A stretch of 64,000 bases of DNA from Mycolicibacterium diernhoferi (GTDB lineage Bacteria; Actinomycetota; Actinomycetes; Mycobacteriales; Mycobacteriaceae), in contig NZ_CP080332.1 of assembly GCF_019456655.1 (NCBI RefSeq), positions 3,844,001 to 3,908,000 of the forward strand, in the 5' to 3' direction. How positions within the stretch are numbered: the stretch's first letter is position 1; each line of letters begins with the position of its first letter. The position numbers and the translations under genes were made by a program. Positions 53,394 through 62,735 of this stretch are shown here, in pieces. The notes under the pieces were generated by a model. That model ran no database searches, was not told where the DNA came from, and saw only the letters and a program-made list of their open reading frames with translations.

Positions 53394-53812
53394 CATAACT
53401 AGCGCCAACTCGAGTTTCAAAAATTTTATTTCTGAGACTGGTTTTCGAGACACCGCAGCCCCGAGAAACCGCAAGGAGGACGAATCCCGTTGCAGAGTCT
53501 AATATGTGGTCTATTTCGAGACATCATCAATTCTTGGTCGGCGGCTGGCGAGTCGCTCGAGGACCCGCTCGAAGATGAGCAGTACACCGCCAAGTCAGAA
53601 TGCCACTGGGCACTGATTGTTTCGTCCGGACAGCGCATCGCCGACGCTGCAGGAGACCGCCGATCGACCTGTGCGACAGTCATCGTATACTGCCGAGACT
53701 CGTCTGCGTGGTAGGGGATCCGGGCATCGCGAGTTCGTTAATCCAGCGTCGATTCGGTGGTCCGAGCCCGATCGACGCAGTCACGCGTTGCATTGATTGA
53801 TAGCGCAAGCGA
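53394..53812. other. 419-bp region between recombinase relic and large surface-protein gene
   Basis: Apart from the possible res repeats, I see only one weak candidate reading frame on the plus strand (TTG 53490 to 53714, 74 aa, with AAGGAGG ten bases upstream); its protein matches nothing I know, so it is not called as a gene. Confidence 0.4.
53431..53523. promoter_or_regulatory. Possible resolvase res/binding-site region
   Basis: Immediately upstream of the recombinase start there is an AT-rich stretch with two copies of TTTCGAGACA (53443-53452 and 53514-53523) and a related CTGAGACTGG at 53432-53441. Repeated sub-sites just upstream of a resolvase gene are typical of res sites; not proven here. 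Confidence 0.35.
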
Positions 53813-56800
53813 TCAAAGATTGGATGCCCCGGGGCCGCGCTCCCTCAGCGGGTCTATAACGGCGCCTCCGAGGAAGCGACTCATCGCCGACTTTTGGGCA
53901 CTGAAAGCGCCTGTATGTGTCGCACCAAACTGCTCTCCGAGCCATCGATAGGTTTCTGGGTCTCCGTGCACCGAGAAGGCGTTGGTGATGTTCAAGGAGG
54001 TCGGTGAGTCCCCACGGTAGATTTTCGAGAGTGCTGCGATCCTGGGGCCTACCAGCATAAGCTTCAGCCATGGCGGGGTCGGTGCAAGCGCCAAACCAAA
54101 TCTGACGAGGGCTTCGGCGTTGACCACTTCGTCCCAGTCGTCCTGTATATGCAGTGTTGTCACTGCAGGGTTGCTGACTATCGGGCTTCCGAAAGTGATA
54201 ATCGTGGTGATCGGTGCCGCGAATCCACCTCGGCTGGCGAGGTTTTGAGCGTCGATACCCCCCTGGCTGTAGCCGACGATCATGATCTCATCGATCGAGT
54301 TACATCCAGATGTATTCGCCCGGCAGTATTCTAGGGCGTCGTTTATTGCCGCGACCTGGTCACCTTTTGCCACGTGAAGTTCTGCGGGGATGTTCTCGGT
54401 GATCGCTTGGTTTCCGGCCCAGAAGTCGTCGGTGGTACCACCTACATAGACGATCAATCTGACTTTATTGTTGGCGTCTCGGACTGTCTGGATGAAAGTA
54501 CCGCCGTTACTGTCGTTGGTGTAGTCCTTCAGATTGGTCCAGAGGTCTTCAACCGAAGTGGGTGCGGGCCCCATGTTGACGGCAGGATCACCCCTCCTGA
54601 TGCCGCCGAGGACGAACAGGCTTCCCTTCTCACTAACCGCGATATCGGTGGCCTCCTGGATGCCGAGAGAGACGCTGTCGATCACGCCGCCTGTCTCGGT
54701 GTCGAATGCCGTGAGAGTGACAGATGCCGGTGTCCAGGCAACCTGGTACAGCCGGGTGTCATCGGGACTGAGTACGAGATCTCCTCCGATTTGGCTGAAC
54801 CGGGAGAGTGACTTGTCGGAGGGATTGAACACATGGCCGTCCGGCAGGTAGACCCGTAAGCCGTCTCTGGTGACGGCAAGGGATGCTCCACGATCAGTCC
54901 ACTGTAGATGTTCGAATGCCAACGTCTCAGATGTGTCGACATCGACGGCTGCGAAGTAGTACTTTTGTTGTCCCGAGGTCTCTCCTGGGCCTCCTGCGAT
55001 GATGTAAAGAGTTGTGCCGTCCGGGCTTACAGCCAGGTTGTTGATTTCAGAATCGATCCGCACGATAGAACTCTTCACCACTGCGCGAGAGTCGATGTCC
55101 ACGACCCACACAACCGCTTCGGGCCATCCAGGAATGCCAGGCCCAGTTATTGGTGCCAATGTCAGCGGATCTACGAGTTCCCTAGTGTCGAGCCTGACGG
55201 CATGCGGGTGCGATCCGGCGATAAAGAGTCGTTTGCCATCAGCGCTGACTGCGATCTGGATTGGCTCGACATTGATACCGAGGACAATCGAGTCCACCAC
55301 AGACTTGCTGTGAGTGTCGATGACCTCAACTCTCCCTGTCGACAACACTTCTTGGATGCCGCTGAACGCGTCCAGGTTGTCTGGTACGTGTCCGGCGGTC
55401 TGATGGGTGACATAGACATAGTGACCGTCAGGGCTAATTGCCATCGACCCTTCATAATAGCTGACGCGGTCACCGATAGGTATCTCGGCGATCACAGTAT
55501 TAGTCCTGGTGTCGATCACCTTCACATAGGTCAGCCCGTTTGACATGCCGCCCGGGACGGCAACTGTGCTCGTCACATACATTCGGTCCCCATTGGGACT
55601 CACCACCATCTGTGGGAGAGTTTCGCCCGCCCGAGTGGAGTCGCTCTGAATCACTGTCGCGGTCAGTGGCTCTTTTGCGGATCCGGCTACTACCGAAACT
55701 GTCGCCGTCGCCCCGTCGGTGTCGGTGATGACGAGGTTTCCATCTTCCACAATCACACTCGATGTGGCGACACCGACCTTAACTGTCTGTACAACATGGG
55801 TATTGGTGTCGATCACCTGGACGGTGTTGTCCGTTCCGCTCGTCACATACAGCTTACTTCCGCCATCGTGATACACGCTTGTGGGATTTGGGCCCGTTCT
55901 GATGACGCTTGCGGCCAACGACAGTGGTTCTAGGACAGTAATTGTCGCACCGTCAGCATTGGTGATGTAGACCTTGCCGCCTGCGCCGATGCTGACGGCG
56001 GTCGGTGAGCCGAGCACGGTGGTACGCCGGAGCGTGTACGCCCTACCACTTTGTGATACCGCCACTGCCGTCTGTCCGACGAATTTTCCGACCTGAGCTC
56101 GTGCGTCACCGATTCGTTCGGGCGTTAGGACCGATACGGTTTCACTAAGTGGGTGAGTGACAAACAGAATGCCATTGCCGTCTACTGCGATGCCGTACGG
56201 ATGGGTGACGCCAGTGCCGATCGTCTGGGTCACTTCGTGCGTCTGCGGATCGATGACGGCAATCGTTGATGAGCCGAAATTGCTCACGTACGCGGTACCG
56301 TCCGCGCCAATAGCGATCCCGATCGGGTTGGCTCCGGCGGAGCTGATGGTCCGGATGCTGTAGTCGTCGGGGTCCACAATCGAGACAGTGTCGTCGGCGA
56401 AGTTCGCCACGAAGACGGTTGTGTCGCTGATGCCGATACCGACGGGCGTCGTACCGACAGACAGAGTGCGGATAGGAGCCCCGGCGGCGGTGAAGACAGA
56501 AACAGTGCCGTCGCCGGTGTTCGTAACCCAGACGTGCCCTCGGCCGTCGATTGCGATCGCTCCAGGTGAATGTCCGACGCGGACAGTTGTCGGTTCTCCG
56601 CTAGTCGGGTCAAAGAACGACAGGGTGTGGGCACCTTCGTTGATGACATAAATCCGCCCGTCAGGTGCAACTGCTACCCCAGATGGACGACTGCCCGTGT
56701 ACTCAATACTGTTGATCAGTGCGTCACGGGAGGGCACCACTGTCGCGACGATTGTTACGATGACTGACTTCTCGCCGTCACTCGCGGTGATGCCGAAGGG

Positions 56801-58297
56801 AACGACCTTCGGCGCGTTCTTGTCCCATGCACTCATAAGGGCAGTGGTTGATGGCGTGAAGGTCCAATCACCGGTGTTTATGTCGATGATGACACGGCCT
56901 TCCTTTACGGAAGGCGGGCTGTTCAGAGTATATGTGAGCCGGTCTCCGTCGGGGTCTGTGACGTGTAGCGATCCGGTGACCTGACCGGTTGAAGGATCCA
57001 ACCGATCAATCGAGTACGCGGGATCACCAACCACCGGAGCACCGTTATCTGTCGGTACAACAGGGGAAATGGTGACGGTGACGTCTTTCGTAATGGTGCT
57101 TCCGTCGTTCTTACCGAGCAGGCGGTTGATGAAGCCATTGAACCCGTGGATGTGCTCGGCGGCATTGGTTTCGGCGATCGTGACCGTGAAGGTATCGGTG
57201 CCGCCGGTTCCTGCGAGCGCTTGAGATGGCGTGTAGGTGTAGGTGCCATCGGAGTTGACGATTACGCTGCCCTTGGTCGGGCCCGTTTTCAGAGCGACGA
57301 CCAACGGGTCGCCATCGGGATCATTCTCGCCAACATCACCGGTCACGACTCCTACCGCAGACTGACCTGGGTCCTGCGAAGGCGACGCGATCGGGCTGGA
57401 GTTAAAGAACGTAGTCTGGATGCGGCGAAACAATGCGTAAAGGGCTTCCGCCAACGGGTTTGACGGCAAGGCGGGAGCCGACGGACCCTGATTCGTCCGC
57501 CCTAACGCAACGGCGGTCGTCATGAACTCAGCTCCAGATACGGCTGACGCCGACACATCGGCACGTGCGTCGACATGCTGGTCGTTGACTGCGCTGAACG
57601 GCACCGGTTGTTGAGGCTCATCGATCACCGTGGCCACCGCCTGGATCGCACGTTCTGCGGGAGCAACGGCAGGTTGAGGATCTGGCGCGATTGTCTGCAA
57701 CTTCGTGTGTTGGCTCGGGTTGGTCGCCCGCGCGCTTGATCGGGTTCTAAACAACGATTTTGATTCCAGTACTGCGGCGACCGAATCGTGTTCAGGGCCA
57801 GCCTCTGTGGCACTCCTGTCGGCGATGTCATCTCCGGTGAGATCCGTCGCGGAACCGGTGCCGCCAGTTGCGCTCCCGTCTCCGGGGCTCGTCGTCAGCT
57901 GCGAGTCTTCGTCCTGTCCGTGTTTGGGGCCCGAATCCTGCCTATCGGCGTCTTCGGATTCTCCCGACAGTTCCGGATCATGATTGGGTTCGCCATCAGG
58001 ATCGTTGCTCGCTCCCCCCGCCGATGCTGAGGCGTAGTCACGAGACGATGAGCTCGAAGGCTCGCCGCTGCGAGATTCTGAGGGGCTTTCAGTGCCGCTA
58101 CTCGATGACGCACCCGATCCGAGTTCTTCGGCGTGAGCAATACCCGTGCTGCTTGCCATGGCAACACCGAGGCCGACAGTGACAGCGCCAGCGCCAAGCC
58201 ACCGATATGGCTCTCGCTGGGGCTTCGAACGGTGGTCACCTCTGGTTGTCTTACTCGAGCCTTTGGTGCGCTGACCCGACCGATGGCGACCCGCCAC
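53813..58297 (-). CDS. Very large secreted protein: VCBS/cadherin-like domains, YVTN beta-propeller, C-terminal hydrolase
   Basis: 1494 aa from GTG 58297, chosen for its Shine-Dalgarno GGGAGG (58302-58307). N-terminal signal region (WLGAGAVTVGLGVAMASSTG, ending AHA-EE), a Ser/Asp/Gly-rich disordered segment, two bacterial Ig/cadherin-like repeats (VTGDVGENDPDGDPLVVAL; VTGSLHVTDPDGDRLTYTL), then many YVTN/NHL-type blades (for example SGVAVAPDGRIYVINEG, GIAIGADGTAYVSNFG, IAVSADGKRLFIAGS), and a C-terminal alpha/beta-hydrolase domain with the nucleophile elbow MIVGYSQGGIDAQN and a downstream His. Probably a cell-surface or secreted adhesin-like esterase/cutinase-like protein. Blades share their pattern with the truncated gene at the right edge. 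Confidence 0.75.
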   Translation of the reverse strand: MAGRHRSGQRTKGSSKTTRGDHRSKPQREPYRWLGAGAVTVGLGVAMASSTGIAHAEELGSGASSSSGTESPSESRSGEPSSSSSRDYASASAGGASNDPDGEPNHDPELSGESEDADRQDSGPKHGQDEDSQLTTSPGDGSATGGTGSATDLTGDDIADRSATEAGPEHDSVAAVLESKSLFRTRSSARATNPSQHTKLQTIAPDPQPAVAPAERAIQAVATVIDEPQQPVPFSAVNDQHVDARADVSASAVSGAEFMTTAVALGRTNQGPSAPALPSNPLAEALYALFRRIQTTFFNSSPIASPSQDPGQSAVGVVTGDVGENDPDGDPLVVALKTGPTKGSVIVNSDGTYTYTPSQALAGTGGTDTFTVTIAETNAAEHIHGFNGFINRLLGKNDGSTITKDVTVTISPVVPTDNGAPVVGDPAYSIDRLDPSTGQVTGSLHVTDPDGDRLTYTLNSPPSVKEGRVIIDINTGDWTFTPSTTALMSAWDKNAPKVVPFGITASDGEKSVIVTIVATVVPSRDALINSIEYTGSRPSGVAVAPDGRIYVINEGAHTLSFFDPTSGEPTTVRVGHSPGAIAIDGRGHVWVTNTGDGTVSVFTAAGAPIRTLSVGTTPVGIGISDTTVFVANFADDTVSIVDPDDYSIRTISSAGANPIGIAIGADGTAYVSNFGSSTIAVIDPQTHEVTQTIGTGVTHPYGIAVDGNGILFVTHPLSETVSVLTPERIGDARAQVGKFVGQTAVAVSQSGRAYTLRRTTVLGSPTAVSIGAGGKVYITNADGATITVLEPLSLAASVIRTGPNPTSVYHDGGSKLYVTSGTDNTVQVIDTNTHVVQTVKVGVATSSVIVEDGNLVITDTDGATATVSVVAGSAKEPLTATVIQSDSTRAGETLPQMVVSPNGDRMYVTSTVAVPGGMSNGLTYVKVIDTRTNTVIAEIPIGDRVSYYEGSMAISPDGHYVYVTHQTAGHVPDNLDAFSGIQEVLSTGRVEVIDTHSKSVVDSIVLGINVEPIQIAVSADGKRLFIAGSHPHAVRLDTRELVDPLTLAPITGPGIPGWPEAVVWVVDIDSRAVVKSSIVRIDSEINNLAVSPDGTTLYIIAGGPGETSGQQKYYFAAVDVDTSETLAFEHLQWTDRGASLAVTRDGLRVYLPDGHVFNPSDKSLSRFSQIGGDLVLSPDDTRLYQVAWTPASVTLTAFDTETGGVIDSVSLGIQEATDIAVSEKGSLFVLGGIRRGDPAVNMGPAPTSVEDLWTNLKDYTNDSNGGTFIQTVRDANNKVRLIVYVGGTTDDFWAGNQAITENIPAELHVAKGDQVAAINDALEYCRANTSGCNSIDEIMIVGYSQGGIDAQNLASRGGFAAPITTIITFGSPIVSNPAVTTLHIQDDWDEVVNAEALVRFGLALAPTPPWLKLMLVGPRIAALSKIYRGDSPTSLNITNAFSVHGDPETYRWLGEQFGATHTGAFSAQKSAMSRFLGGAVIDPLRERGPGASNL

Positions 58298-58478
58298 ACT
58301 GCCTCCCAAGCTGTGTTGACGAGCCCGCTGCGAACTCGCTGTCAGAGTTATAGCAACCAACGGACGCCAGGGGCGGATCACGGAGGCAGCGCTCGAAAAG
58401 ATCATCCGAACGGCGCACAAGAAGGTCGGCCTGGCAGAGGAGCGCATCGCCGTCATTGTCGGCTGATCTATTGGCAGG

Positions 58479-58925
58479 TCATGGCACCGGGGTCAGCGTT
58501 GCACCGCGCACCCAGAAGGCAACGTCGCCGGGTTGAATCTGAACTATGGCCGTGCCCATGACATAAGCCTGCTCGATGATGTGGGCCTGATTGCCGGTGC
58601 CATCCACGCATATCTCATCACTGCAGCGCGCCCAGGCGGGTCCGAGGCCATCAGGCAGCGCCTCAGCACGGTACTGGCCAGGTGGGATCGCGAGAGCCAG
58701 ACCGCCACGTGGCTCTGATCCAACAGAGTAGGTACCTGGACCGTAGCCCGTCGGAACCGATGCCGTTGGCTCAGGCGGTGCCGTAGGCGGCATGACCTCA
58801 GAAGCCGCTGTGACGGTTGCCGTGTCGGTTACGGTCACTGTGCTCGGCGAGGACTCGAGGTTCTGAGCGGAACAGGCGTTTGTCAGGAGAACTGCAATGA
58901 CCGGGACGATACGGATGGTCTTCAC
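58479..58925 (-). CDS. Small lipoprotein
   Basis: 148-aa protein from GTG 58925: signal VKTIRIVPVIAVLLTNAC with lipobox ending at Cys18, then a Thr/Val/Pro-rich linker and a compact domain (GPGTYSVGSEPRGGLA, then PPGQYRAEALPDGLGPAW) with two cysteines. It resembles the DUF-type C-terminal domain often attached to mycobacterial Ser/Thr kinases or found as stand-alone lipoproteins. The longer frame to 59198 is non-coding upstream sequence. Same strand as the downstream surface protein and the upstream kinase. Confidence 0.68.
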   Translation of the reverse strand: MKTIRIVPVIAVLLTNACSAQNLESSPSTVTVTDTATVTAASEVMPPTAPPEPTASVPTGYGPGTYSVGSEPRGGLALAIPPGQYRAEALPDGLGPAWARCSDEICVDGTGNQAHIIEQAYVMGTAIVQIQPGDVAFWVRGATLTPVP

Positions 58926-59127
58926 GGGGTAGGAACCTACCCGGCTAGAGGACAAAAGCTGCCATCCGGCTGACGAGTCGAAGGCCGGGGGTTCTTTGGC
59001 ACATTGTCGGCAAGTTCGTCGGACCGCACGGAGAACGTTGACAGTATGTATGCGCGGTCTACGACGACGCTGGGCTATCAGCGGTGGCATGACCGTCGTG
59101 TTCGAAGGCAGCTTCTGATGCGCCCTC

Positions 59128-60903
59128 TCAGGGAATGATGTCGTTGCACAACGGATGTGGGCCGTCGGCCATGCTGCCCGTATTGATGTACCCCCCACTG
59201 CTCACGCTGTACCACGCCTCCTTGCCTAGGAAGAAGGCGCTGTTGTCGTCCAAGCCATACCGATTTATCAGCATGTGCTTCAGGTCTTCGGTGTAGTCGG
59301 CTCCACCTGCTACGGCTCGGCACGCGAACGCGGCCTGCTCGGGCGTCCATGGGCCGCACTTCTCAGGTCGCTCCGCCGAACACCCAGGGCCGTTCGGGTT
59401 GGAGGCGGCCGATGGCATGATCGAGGGCGCTGGCGGGTGGGCGGCCGTAGGGCAGACCCAGTCCATCGCAGAGCGATAGATCACGCTGGCGTCCTGATAG
59501 CTGAGATCGTCGTACTTGTCTACCAACCGGTCCTCTACCGCTGCTTGGTTGGCACCCTGCTTGTCCCAGTCGCACACCCAGGCAGCGGAGTCAGTCCAGA
59601 CGATTCCCCTCATCTTCTCCACACCCGCCGCTGACATCCCCTGCCCCAACGCCCTGTCGTAGCTAGCCCAGTCGGCTCCTTCGATGTTCGGACGTTCGTC
59701 GTTGGGCGCGTAGACCGTCGGCGTCCGAATGACCGTGGGAGCCGCTACCGTACTCGTTGGTGGAGGGTCCGGTGCGGCAGACGCCGAGGTAGAGACTGGT
59801 GCAGACGTCGTCGTGGGCAAGGTGAGCGACGTCGGGACAATGCTCGATGAGACAGCGGAGGCATCCGGCTGCGGGTGCTGCCAAGGCCGCCAGAGGATTC
59901 CGGCAACCACGAGCATTATCAGAAGGACTGCCGCAACCAAAATGCCAATAGGCCGCCTGGATACGGAGCTTGCAGTGTCGTTCTGATCACCAGAGCCTTC
60001 GGCATCTGTTGCTGGATCGGGCCTTCGAGGCGCTTTGGCGTAGACGGTAGGCGCAGCGACGACTCCCGAGGTGTGCCCGGCGAGGGCCCGGGCGAAGTCC
60101 GTGCTGCTGGCGTATCGGTCATCAGGATCCTTGGCCAGCGCGGCAGCCAGAATCGGGTCGAGTGAGGCGAGTTCGGGTCGTACCTCAGCAAGGACAGGCA
60201 CTGGTGCGTTGAGGTGCCTACTGATGACGACCGCCGGATTGGAGTTCGGGAAAAGCTGCGATCCGGTCAACAGGTGGTAGGTCGTGGCAGCCAGGGCATA
60301 TTGATCGGCACGTCCATCCATGGGCTCGCCCATGAGTTGTTCGGGGGCGGCATACGCCACGGTGCCGACAGCCATGTTGGTGGTGGTGATCCCGCTGGTG
60401 TCGTCGAGGGGCCGGGCTATGCCGAAGTCTGCCAGGAACACTTTGGGGTCGTCCGCGTCGAGGTCAGCCACGATGATGTTGGCGGGCTTGACGTCTCGGT
60501 GCAGTAACCCCTTCTTGTGGGCGTAGTCCAGGGCTCCGGCCACTGCGGTGACTATCGGAAGGACGTGACCGACAGGCATTCCCTGCGGGTAACGCTGCCC
60601 TAGTAGTTCAGCGAGGTCGGTGCCGTCGATGTAGTCCATCGCGATCCACAACTGGCCCTCATATTCACCCCGGTCGTGGATGCCGACAATGTGGGGATGC
60701 CGTAGGCCTGATGCCAGGTCAGCTTCCCGTATAAAGCGTTCACGAAATGAGCCGTCCTGCGACAGTTCGGGTCGGAGTACCTTCAGGGCTTCCTGACGTG
60801 GAAGTCGGGGGTGTTGGACCAAGTACACCTGGCCCATGCCGCCGGAGCCAAGAAGTCGCAGTACGCGGTATCCCGCGAAACTGTCTTCGATCGCCAAAGG
60901 CAT
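59128..60903 (-). CDS. Transmembrane Ser/Thr protein kinase
   Basis: 591-aa eukaryotic-type kinase. Kinase domain at residues about 10-270: Gly-rich loop LGSGGMGQVY, catalytic Lys41, HRDVKPAN (Asp137, Lys139, Asn142), DFG at 159-161 and APE in YAAPEQL. One transmembrane helix (ILVAAVLLIMLVVAGILW, about residue 325), then a Ser/Thr/Pro-rich linker and a Cys-containing extracellular region with two helical modules that resemble DUF732 (for example YQDASVIYRSAMDWVCP). Length and layout are like Pkn family sensors. It lies divergently from the restriction-nuclease-like gene and upstream of the lipoprotein on the same strand. Confidence 0.88.
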   Translation of the reverse strand: MPLAIEDSFAGYRVLRLLGSGGMGQVYLVQHPRLPRQEALKVLRPELSQDGSFRERFIREADLASGLRHPHIVGIHDRGEYEGQLWIAMDYIDGTDLAELLGQRYPQGMPVGHVLPIVTAVAGALDYAHKKGLLHRDVKPANIIVADLDADDPKVFLADFGIARPLDDTSGITTTNMAVGTVAYAAPEQLMGEPMDGRADQYALAATTYHLLTGSQLFPNSNPAVVISRHLNAPVPVLAEVRPELASLDPILAAALAKDPDDRYASSTDFARALAGHTSGVVAAPTVYAKAPRRPDPATDAEGSGDQNDTASSVSRRPIGILVAAVLLIMLVVAGILWRPWQHPQPDASAVSSSIVPTSLTLPTTTSAPVSTSASAAPDPPPTSTVAAPTVIRTPTVYAPNDERPNIEGADWASYDRALGQGMSAAGVEKMRGIVWTDSAAWVCDWDKQGANQAAVEDRLVDKYDDLSYQDASVIYRSAMDWVCPTAAHPPAPSIMPSAASNPNGPGCSAERPEKCGPWTPEQAAFACRAVAGGADYTEDLKHMLINRYGLDDNSAFFLGKEAWYSVSSGGYINTGSMADGPHPLCNDIIP

Positions 60904-61048
60904 GCACGGATGCTATCTACAGACTCAGACTGTTCGCTCGACATCGCTCTCAGTACTGCGCCGCCTGGTGCAATCATCTGTCCGCTCTGCTTCAGCTATA
61001 TAAGGGAATCGATGCTGGCGTGTCGGTGTGGCCTCTTACGATCTCGAC

Positions 61049-62017
61049 ATGACCACCCCGACCTGGACAGTGCGACCCGGCGACACGCTGATTCGGGACC
61101 AGATTCATGGTACCTACGGCGGCAACTCCCAGGCCGGTATCTCGCGGTCGAGCAGCTCCCCCAACGTCCTGGTCTACTCCGACCACGAGAAAGCCGGAGC
61201 CAACGGCTACGACTTTGACGGGTGGGACCAGTCCAAGCGGATCTACTACTACACCGGTGAGGGTAAGACCGGTAACCAGGTACTGCTGCGCGGCAATAAG
61301 GCCATCGCCGAGCATCGCGCCGAGGGCACTGCGCTGCGCCTCTTTGTGGCGGTCAGCTACAAGCCGGGTACTGGCACGCGAGTCCATCAGTACGTGGGGC
61401 AGTTCGCCGTCGATCCTGACCAGCCGTACCTGACCCGCGTGGCACCAGGCACGGACGGTTCGCCGCGCACCGTCCTCGTGTTCCGGCTGGTTCCTGTCGG
61501 CCTTGTTGCGGTCGGCGACAATCCTCACTTCAGCACGATCGACGGCGCGAGTCAGGCAGCCACGGTCTCGTCGGTCTCAGTTGATGCGGTTCCTGTAGCG
61601 GCAGTGGTTGCCGAACGGTCTGAGGTTGAAAAGGTGATCAGCGGTCCGGTAGTTCAGAAGGAAGCGCAGTTGACGGAGCGGTTTCGGTATTACTTGGAGA
61701 CCCATCAACGTGTGGTCAAGCGGTATCGGATCGTTCCGCCTGGGTTGCCCGCGATCTACAGCGACCTGGCTGATGTCACGGCGAATGTTCTGTATGAAGC
61801 TAAAGGCTCGGCAGACCGCATGAGCCTCCGCCTCGCCCTGGGGCAGGTTCTTGACTATGGACGGTACGTCGCCGACGCGAAGCTCGCTGTCTTGCTGCCC
61901 GAACCGCCAGCAGCTGATCTCGTCGAGCTCCTAGACGCTCATGACGTCGGCTGTGTCGTGCAGACGGCGGGCGACGGTTTCGTGGATATGACGTCGCTGG
62001 GCCGCTGCCCTTCGTAA
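61049..62017 (+). CDS. Candidate modification-dependent restriction endonuclease (ScoMcrA-like N-terminus, PD-(D/E)XK C-terminus)
   Basis: 322-aa protein. N-terminal half (WTVRPGDTLIRDQIHGTYGG, then FDGWDQSKRIYYYTGEGKTG and LLRGNKAIAEH) resembles the head/SRA-like region of ScoMcrA-type and related HNH restriction enzymes that read modified DNA. C-terminal half ends in a PD-(D/E)XK-like core: Asp in YSDLADVTANV followed by LYEAKGSADRMSLRLALGQV, where Glu-Ala-Lys is the catalytic motif. ATG 61049 is chosen; GTG 61028 is in frame with a weaker context. Probably a solitary type IV restriction enzyme acting against modified foreign DNA. Confidence 0.68.
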   Translation: MTTPTWTVRPGDTLIRDQIHGTYGGNSQAGISRSSSSPNVLVYSDHEKAGANGYDFDGWDQSKRIYYYTGEGKTGNQVLLRGNKAIAEHRAEGTALRLFVAVSYKPGTGTRVHQYVGQFAVDPDQPYLTRVAPGTDGSPRTVLVFRLVPVGLVAVGDNPHFSTIDGASQAATVSSVSVDAVPVAAVVAERSEVEKVISGPVVQKEAQLTERFRYYLETHQRVVKRYRIVPPGLPAIYSDLADVTANVLYEAKGSADRMSLRLALGQVLDYGRYVADAKLAVLLPEPPAADLVELLDAHDVGCVVQTAGDGFVDMTSLGRCPS

Positions 62018-62083
62018 CTGAACGGCGAGCCGCGTGGACGGTGATCTCCTACGATTTCTGGTCAACAGGCGAGGTGACACGTC

Positions 62084-62518
62084 ATGAGCTCATCGAAGCG
62101 GTACAGAGGTCCGAGTCCAGCGATTCTGTTGCAGCGCGCCCTGATCGCGCTAGCCACTGCTATTCCTGTGTCAGAGCGAGCCAACCGCAAGGCTCTAAGA
62201 AAGGCCGCGAGGAGAACCTGGCAACGAATCCCTCCTAGGGATCGGAGAGACATAGCCAACCACCTAAAAGAACTTGGCTATGTGGAAACCAGTGAGTTCG
62301 CTCGTTTCCGCGCATACGCGTCGCCGAGGATAGCCCCACAAACTGTTGTTTCAAGGATGCAAGGGACGCCGATTCTCCGCGAGGAGCCGGAGCCGGAGCC
62401 GGAGCCGAGATCAGTGAACAAGCGCGTGTTTGAGGAGGACTACCAGCCTTACCTGGGCGGTGAGAGCAATGCCTGGCAGCCCGGGCGGAGCAACCCCTAC
62501 TTCCGCTGGAAGTCATAA
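62084..62518 (+). CDS. Hypothetical basic protein
   Basis: 144-aa protein with no recognised family. The N-terminal half is Arg/Lys-rich and helical (RALRKAARRTWQRIPPRD-like stretch), the middle has a Pro-Glu repeat (REEPEPEPEPR), and it ends NPYFRWKS. GAGGTG lies about 8 bp upstream of ATG 62084. It follows the restriction-nuclease-like gene by 66 bp on the same strand and may be co-transcribed. Accessory-region gene with uncertain function. Confidence 0.5.
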   Translation: MSSSKRYRGPSPAILLQRALIALATAIPVSERANRKALRKAARRTWQRIPPRDRRDIANHLKELGYVETSEFARFRAYASPRIAPQTVVSRMQGTPILREEPEPEPEPRSVNKRVFEEDYQPYLGGESNAWQPGRSNPYFRWKS

Positions 62519-62735
62519 GTTGCGGCCAAGACGCTAGTTCACGGTGACCTGGTCGACGCTGACGAAGATCCTGCACCCGCTCATCCCAGCATCGAAGCCA
62601 GGGACCAGTAGCGCAGCGACCGTGCATGCATGCACCAGGGAGGAACTGCCAGAGCCAGTTTCGGACAGCCCATGAATACCGCGCATCGGGACATAAGCGC
62701 TTCGCCGCTAAGTGAACCAGGCTGCCGACGTACGC

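Noticed and set aside
58350..58466. Plus-strand fragment reading GRITEAALEKIIRTAHKKVG then LAEERIAVIVG and a stop
   Set aside because: Looks protein-like but lacks a start and is too short to assign to a family; it shows, however, that the 5' extension of the large surface-protein frame beyond 58297 is probably not coding.
62520..62735. Possible fragment of coding sequence between the 144-aa gene and the recombinase relic
   Set aside because: No start codon, no recognised family and interrupted by stops; may be part of the same decayed element, but not supportable.
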